Shown piece after piece: positions 58,692-64,000 of a stretch of DNA of 64,000 bases; the stretch's first letter is position 1; every line of letters starts with the position of its first letter. Source of the stretch: Helianthus annuus (lineage: Eukaryota; Streptophyta; Magnoliopsida; Asterales; Asteraceae); assembly GCF_002127325.2 (NCBI RefSeq), contig NC_035448.2:9817440-9881439 (forward strand), given 5' to 3'. Both the position numbers and the translations under genes were made by a program. Below the pieces are notes generated by a model. The model saw only the letters and a list, made by a program, of their open reading frames with translations, did not search any database and had not been told where the DNA came from.

Positions 58692-61600
58692 TGTAACACC
58701 TCGAAAAATTTCGTCCAATAATGTCTTGACACGTGTCATAAGGTTCCGCTATGTGAAAACATACTTTAGAGGGACTAAAAGTGACAAACGGTGAAAACTA
58801 TGGAACGTAAGGGTCCAAAGTGTCAACAATGGATAAATAGGCTCTATGATAACCCCACATAATGTTTATAACCTTTAACGGATGGTTCATGGATCATACG
58901 ACGCGGAAATTGCACAAAAGTGAAGTATTGTAAACTATAGGGGCCAAAAGTGTCAACATGTTTAATTTATACCTCTGAGTGAACTTTTGGCAGACCCAAA
59001 GCTTTGTATAGCTAAAATATACTCACTAGAATATGTGGTAAAAATTTCATGAAGTTTCGTCAACGTATGAGAAAGTTATGGCCAAAACCGTACTTAAGGG
59101 ACTAAAAGCGTCAACGTCAAATTTCATGGCTTTTCGGTTGAGCGCAAAGTTATCCGAGGATATTACCATGTTGGTAAAAGTCCTAAGGTTCTTAAAAACC
59201 AAGTTTGGGGGTTTACGGGTCGAGAAAAGTAGCCGAAACATCGCGTACAAGTTCAGGGGTCAAAGCTGTCAAGTTTGAAACTTATTTTGGCTGAACCAGG
59301 GTCAGGCGACCCGCCTGGTAAAGCCCAAGCGGGCCGCGTGGGTTGCCCAGCGAGCAGAAATTCGTTTTGGGTCATATTGAGTCCGAATTCAAGTGCATTA
59401 CAGTTGTATCTTGCCTCCAAATGCTCCAATTAGAAGCCTTGCATGCCTACATCAACAGTAAACCTCAAAAACTCTGCTTTAAATCCGAATTCATCTCATT
59501 TCTTGGCATTTACAATTGTGAACAAGAACACCAAGACTTGCAAGAGCTCTCAAAGCTTCTCTGGAGATAATCTGATCATCAAGGCCGACTTCTAGTGTCC
59601 ACTAAACATCTCTAGGACCTTTGTAAGCTTTCAATTCGTTCTTTAATCCGTTCTTGTTGTGTTTATTGATAAAAGTCAAACTGGGTGTTCATAACCTTTG
59701 ACTTTCTGATTAAACGGATTTCTTTCAGTCATTTCTCGAATTGAAACTTGTTATAGATTAGTAATTATGTGGGAAACAAACCCTCTAAAGGGTACTAACT
59801 GATTCCCACTACATGCATGCTAAATGTCGAGTCAAACCTATTTCTAAAAAGTCAACAGAAGCGATTTTTGTGAAAAATGACATGATTAATGATATAGATG
59901 ACATGCAACCTGATTGATCATTAAAAATAACTTGTAATACATGTAAGAATGTGTTTTAATCATCATCAACTCGACAATCTATAGTATAGACACGAATCGG
60001 AACCGAAAGTCTTGTAAAACGATTATTTCGTAGACCATCGATTCGGATTCGTACATGCATGTTCGAGATCTGTATTGGAAAGTATTTTTGACTATTTTTA
60101 TTTTAGTTAAACTTTCTGGAATTTTCTTTGATTAAGTCTATGCTTAGCCTATTCGAATGCATGTTTCCGATTTATGCATAAAGTTGACTATCTTGCCCTT
60201 TTTGATATAAAACGTGATTTTTGGAAAAGTAAAAGAGTAGAAATCTTTATTTTTAATATATAAACTTGCACCGAAAATTTCGGATCAGTTGGTGGTCCAG
60301 ATTGTGAGTTATGGCCATTAGCGTAAAACTATATTATAAATTTACATAAACGGTCCTTTTCGCGTAGAACCCGTTTCTGGCCACGTTTTGATTCAAAACT
60401 TTTTACCAACAGAAGTAATATAATATTCTGGGAATTTTGATGATTTTTAATTAATTTTTGGCTGAACGGATCCTAGATCACCGAGTCATTTCGGCTTATG
60501 TCGGTTTTGACCGTTTTAGCCATAAAATGAGTTTTACACATCCTTTTGACCCGAAACCTTTTTCTACTGATTTTATATGATGAATAAATTATTTTAAGTA
60601 TTCTGGAAATATAAAAATCTCAGATTTAATTTGAAAACCCGAAAACGCCCTTAAATCGCATATTTAGCGTTTTAAGCGTATAGTAAGCGTTATACTTGTT
60701 TTAAACATATAAGACCTATACCTACTGATGTGTTTAGCTTATTTTCATGTAAGAACAGTAAGTATAAGTATATGAACTCAGATTTCCAGTTTTGGCATTT
60801 TTAGCCCTTGTGAAATTACTAAATTGCCCCTACGGTGCATAGTTTGGTTTTAAATGATAAATTTGATATATGGGTCATACCCTACTGATATAATATGTTA
60901 TATTAAGTATATTTACTGTATGAACCAGACCCGAAACTCAGATTTCTAATTTTACCCTTTTATCATCTTTTAAATGACCAAAATGCCCTTCTAAGGCATA
61001 AATTGGGTTTAAAATTATTCCGGGCAATATAGGACATAACTTACTGATATAATATCAAATTTTAAGCATATTATCTCAGGGAACTTGCATTTGAATCATT
61101 GGTCTACCCGTATCGCCCTTTTCGCGTTCGGTTCGGGTTACGTAACTAGTTTGCGTAAATTGACCGAAACGGGTCAAACGATATCATTTTTATTTCGAAA
61201 TCCAGAATGTATTTAGTATACCCATATTATACAAGTATTCAAACTTGTCGGGTCTAAATCACATTCTATCCGGTCTTTCGCTTAATCGTGCGTAAACCGT
61301 ATCATTCCTAAAACTAACCGGTCAAAGCTTAAGCTTAAATAAAAGGCCGTTAGGAATCTAATAGGTTAATTATAAACCTTTGTTCCAGATTAGGAGGCCC
61401 GGTAAAAGCTACCAACACTTATCATTTGTGACTTATACTTGCTCAGGTAAATACATTTTGACTTATTTTCCCTATACGGGCTTGGGGTACGGTATTTAAA
61501 ATACCGCTTGATCGGGCGCACAAGTCCTGCGCCTTATAGGTGTACAGTCTTGAATAGCTTGTGCGACTTCGTTTAAACAGTTTTGTCTTACTTAAAGGCT

Positions 61601-62221
61601 TTGGGGGGTTATTGACCGTGTCCCGGATATCCTTGGCATTATCTTACGAGATGGCCACGACCAGAGCACGGGGTGTAGGCGTACACCCGACGTGTATAAC
61701 TCTTTAAATGTGGTGTGTCATTTAATCTCTAGCCCGGACAGTAGATCCCGGGCCACCAGAGATATAAGTGCATGTAATTCGTTCACAAGTTTATATTATA
61801 TAATTATCCCAAGTTAATAAAAATTTATGCCTTGTGCATTTAAATAAATTTTCAATCATTTTCAAAATGAGTCAGTCGATTTGTATTTACCAGTGTAAAC
61901 TGACGTATTTTTCCCAAAAGGTTAAGTGCAGGTACTATACGGAAATAGGCTGGTTGTTTCCTAAAGAGCGTCCACTATAGTCTCGCAAGCTTGAACGACA
62001 AATATCTGTTGAACTATTTTTATCTTATTTTATTTGATCCGCCTGTGGATCCATTTCAACTACTGTGATAATTATTATTGCACTTTATTTAAAGTTGAAA
62101 TGTTTCTATTCTGCTTCCGCTGTGCATTATTATATTGTGTTGATTGTCTATGACGATGCCAACTACGTCACTGTACCCCACACCGGGCCCACCGGTGACA
62201 CGTGGAAATGGGGGTGTGACA
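58692..62221 (+). mobile_element. Solo LTR H, 3.5 kb, nested in E
   Basis: TGTAACACCTCGAAAAATTTCG... to GGGGGTGTGACA (3,530 bp), flanked by ATCTG at 58687-58691 and 62222-62226. Style of ends is gypsy. No internal domain, so it is either a solo LTR left by LTR-LTR recombination or a non-coding element. It carries no credible coding frame. Strand given from the TGTAAC start. Confidence 0.85.
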
Positions 62222-62226
62222 ATCTG

Positions 62227-63218
62227 TCTTAGCCCTCGATAAGATATTTTGGTCTCTCTGCTGTACGGAAGTACTGACCTGTTCACCAATTATCTATCGT
62301 TGAAAAACAAAACGGATGAATTCAGTATACTCACCTACTACGATGAATCTTTGTGCATACCTTGATCGCGGGGGTACATCCTGAAGTGGGACACGCTTGT
62401 ATTTCGGTATAATAAAATTACCTTAACGTATCATATGGTAGTGGTACTTGAAATGTTCATGCATTTTGTTTAGATGGACAAACATACTGGTAATCGTCTT
62501 GAACTGCTTTTCACTAAAACATTACATAAAGGATTAACTAATTGTGTGAAATAGTTTGATTTTGCTGATATGATCTTCTTACCGGTGATTCTCACAAACA
62601 TAGAGTGTGTATTGCTTTTCGTATTTATTTGCTTTCAGAAAATACAAAAATAGTGTCTTTTTCTGTTTAAAATTCTTAACGTACGGAAAACTGTTATTCT
62701 TGGAGGAGTTGTTACCGATAGGGGGAGACAGTGTTATAAAGTGGGTTCAAAACTTTCAAATCAAGCAGGTTATAAAGTGTTTGTTTAAAATTTGTGCGTG
62801 TTGGTGCTGAATGGATAGTGCTTAATCTGTGATACAGTTTAACATTCTCTTGAATAATAATAATTTGTTTAACTTTTGTTAAAAAATTCTTATGGTTTCT
62901 CGAGATGTTTGTTTTATAGTATACAGATTGAAGCTTTGTGTTGCTGAAGAGTTGCTGTGAAGACGAGAGTTTGCTTGGATGCATGGTAGGACCTCCTTTC
63001 TACATTCACAGAGTTGAAGAGTTGAACATTGCTATTCAAATGCTGAACCGGAGTTTACTCAAGCGCTAACGTTTTGGAGATTTGGTGATTGGATGCATCA
63101 GCTTAGGGGGAGTCTGTTGCTGACAGAAGCTGTTAAAGCTGAAGCTATCCAAAGACCAAAAGACTTGAAGATTCTGAAGACTGAAGTTACCTTTGCGAGC
63201 TATTGTCAAGGGGGAGTT
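62227..63218 (+). other. 3' region of E, part 2, with multiple PPTs
   Basis: Non-coding. AGGGGGAG sites at about 62719, 63102 and 63208; the last (CAAGGGGGAGTT) abuts the 3' LTR and is the working PPT. Multiplied PPTs fit a Sirevirus. Confidence 0.75.
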
Positions 63219-63683
63219 TGTTGGTGCATGTTTTGTGACAACAACTTAGATTTGGTCTTTGGATATCTTGTAATTAGTAAAACGATAAACAGTTAGCGGG
63301 TTTAGCTTTGTAATAGTTTGTAATAGTGAATTAAGAGTGATTGGGCCAAACCAAACCCACATATGGGAGAGGGTTTGCGAATTGGGCCTTGCCCAAGCCC
63401 TAGCCCATATGCAAAGCTTTGTCCTATATAAACAAAGCTTAGCATTAGGGTTTAGGTTAATCATCTAATCACCTTAATCACTTGGAGAGAATTCGTGAAA
63501 GACAACGGCTTGGACGAATTAGGATCTTGATTGATTGTAATCGTTACGAAGATAATCAATAAAGATCGGGTTTGAAGTGATTCGTGTTCTACTCGTTTTC
63601 TGTGAAATCTAATCTAGGGGATTCCGCACTCTAGGTTAGATCGACGATTCTGTTACGATCCGCACGCATTTAGGGGACTTACA
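63219..63683 (+). repeat. 3' LTR of E
   Basis: 465 bp, same ends as the 5' LTR; about five substitutions. TATATAAA at 63425-63432. Followed by TSD ATGAT. Confidence 0.92.
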
Positions 63684-63688
63684 ATGAT

Positions 63689-64000
63689 AGAAAGTTTTGG
63701 TCTAGTATCCGTGTTGTCACCCTTCAGTAAAGAGGGTGTGTACGTAATCTCCAAACCAGGAGATTACGCAGGTTCCGATTAAATACTTATCACATGTTGT
63801 CACCCTTCAATAAAGAGGGTGTGTACGTGTTCCAAACCAGGAGATCACGCAGTTTTGGTTTCAATCCTTTACCCATTCCCAACCCTTGGGAATCCCATGC
63901 CTTGTGGAAAGTGTGAACTCACCTCGGTTTGCTCGGTATGCTAAATTACAGGCTCACAAATAATCAGTCAAGTCCTATACTATGCACGTATACCAAATCA
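63689..64000 (-). repeat. Right LTR of C, part 2 (runs off window)
   Basis: Continues at AGAAAGTTTTGG, matching 27716-28027 with about five differences. The two-unit array is at 63714-63851. The rest of the LTR (about 1,380 bp) lies outside. Confidence 0.9.

Larger units (their letters stand above)
51623..63683 (+). mobile_element. SIRE-like copia element E
   Basis: Plus strand; LTRs 51623-52087 and 63219-63683 (465 bp each, about five differences), TSD ATGAT (51618-51622 and 63684-63688), inserted in C's right LTR. Gag, protease, integrase, RT and RNase H in copia order, and a long 3' region with several PPT-like sites (62716, 63102, 63208). It carries solo LTR H at 58692-62221. The start of gag is deleted. 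Confidence 0.94.
17260..64000 (-). mobile_element. Host gypsy element C, split by four insertions, right end outside window
   Basis: Minus-strand Ty3/gypsy element. Its pieces are left (3') LTR 17260-17505 and 27293-29405; integrase end 29406-29991; integrase to protease 39051-41682; protease to gag 49205-50631; leader and PBS to 50953; right (5') LTR 50954-51622 and 63689 to the window end. Removing B, A, D and E restores a collinear element of LTR about 2,359 bp and internal about 4,967 bp, close to B (2,383 and 5,016). About 1,380 bp of the right LTR is missing, so C should end near 65,380. Hand count over about 980 shared LTR bases gives about 23 differences (2.3%). Confidence 0.92.

Noticed and set aside
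59047..59570. Small ORFs inside solo LTR H as genes.
   Set aside because: No domain, no start context, and they lie inside a TSD-bounded LTR.
62700..62730. Site at 62719 (GATAGGGGGAGACAG) as the functional PPT of E.
   Set aside because: It is 500 bp from the LTR; the functional PPT is CAAGGGGGAGTT at the LTR edge. Extra copies are typical of Sireviruses.
58143..63218. An envelope-like ORF after pol in E, as in some Sireviruses.
   Set aside because: No open frame of suitable length, signal peptide or membrane segment is seen once H is removed.
1..64000. CRISPR array, tRNA, rRNA, operon or bacterial defence system.
   Set aside because: Nothing of the kind was seen; the sequence is plant nuclear repeat DNA.

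Overview
This is a plant nuclear window made almost entirely of LTR retrotransposons. Recognisable coding sequence is Ty3/gypsy (chromovirus-like, probably Tekay/Del-related) and Ty1/copia (Sirevirus/SIRE-like) gag-pol, plus one antisense multi-exon gene that looks like the accessory ORF of a Tat-lineage element. From memory, the wording of the pol proteins (gypsy integrase tails with a [14 protein letters not shown] motif; SIRE copia) resembles Asteraceae such as sunflower, lettuce and Artemisia/Tanacetum relatives. That assignment is inference, because no single-copy host gene, tRNA or rRNA was found.

Left third (1-17259), older and decayed. F: a gypsy LTR at 1800-3698 with the 3' end of its internal region at 1-1799. 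It has landed inside a four-exon antisense gene (6237-3699, minus strand, own TATA box at 6402-6396), followed rightwards by a probable Tat-type 3' LTR (about 7041-9010). Then comes mostly non-coding AT-rich DNA (9011-12619), a minus-strand gypsy 3' LTR (G, 12620-13918) with decayed internal sequence, and two foldback Mutator-type MITEs with 9-bp target duplications (15004-15316 and 15797-16216).

Right two thirds (17260-64000): a nested stack. Host element C, a minus-strand gypsy element starting at 17260 and running off the window, has been split by four insertions. B, a young gypsy (17506-27287, TSD GACCA), sits in C's left LTR. A, a plus-strand gypsy (29992-39045, TSD GTCAC), sits in C's integrase. 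D, a gag-only SIRE-like element (41683-49199, TSD AAAAG), sits in C's gag/protease junction. E, a plus-strand SIRE copia (51623-63683, TSD ATGAT), sits in C's right LTR. E itself carries H, a 3.5-kb solo LTR (58692-62221, TSD ATCTG). Every junction restores collinear C (or E) sequence when the insert and one TSD are removed. Hand-counted LTR divergence fits the order: B about 0.3%, D about 0.5%, E about 1%, A about 2.2%, C about 2.3%.

How the parts relate: A, B, C and E carry the usual gag, protease, RT, RNase H and integrase set, all broken to different degrees; B is nearest to intact (one frameshift and one stop). D has gag but no pol. It shares LTR tip, PPT and 3'-region motifs with E, so it may depend on E-like elements for mobility. 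The most unusual features are D's gag-only composite structure, the antisense gene with phase-consistent introns, a predicted intron inside gag of B and C, and a duplicated PPT/LTR junction inside the B/C LTR that the pol reading frame runs into.
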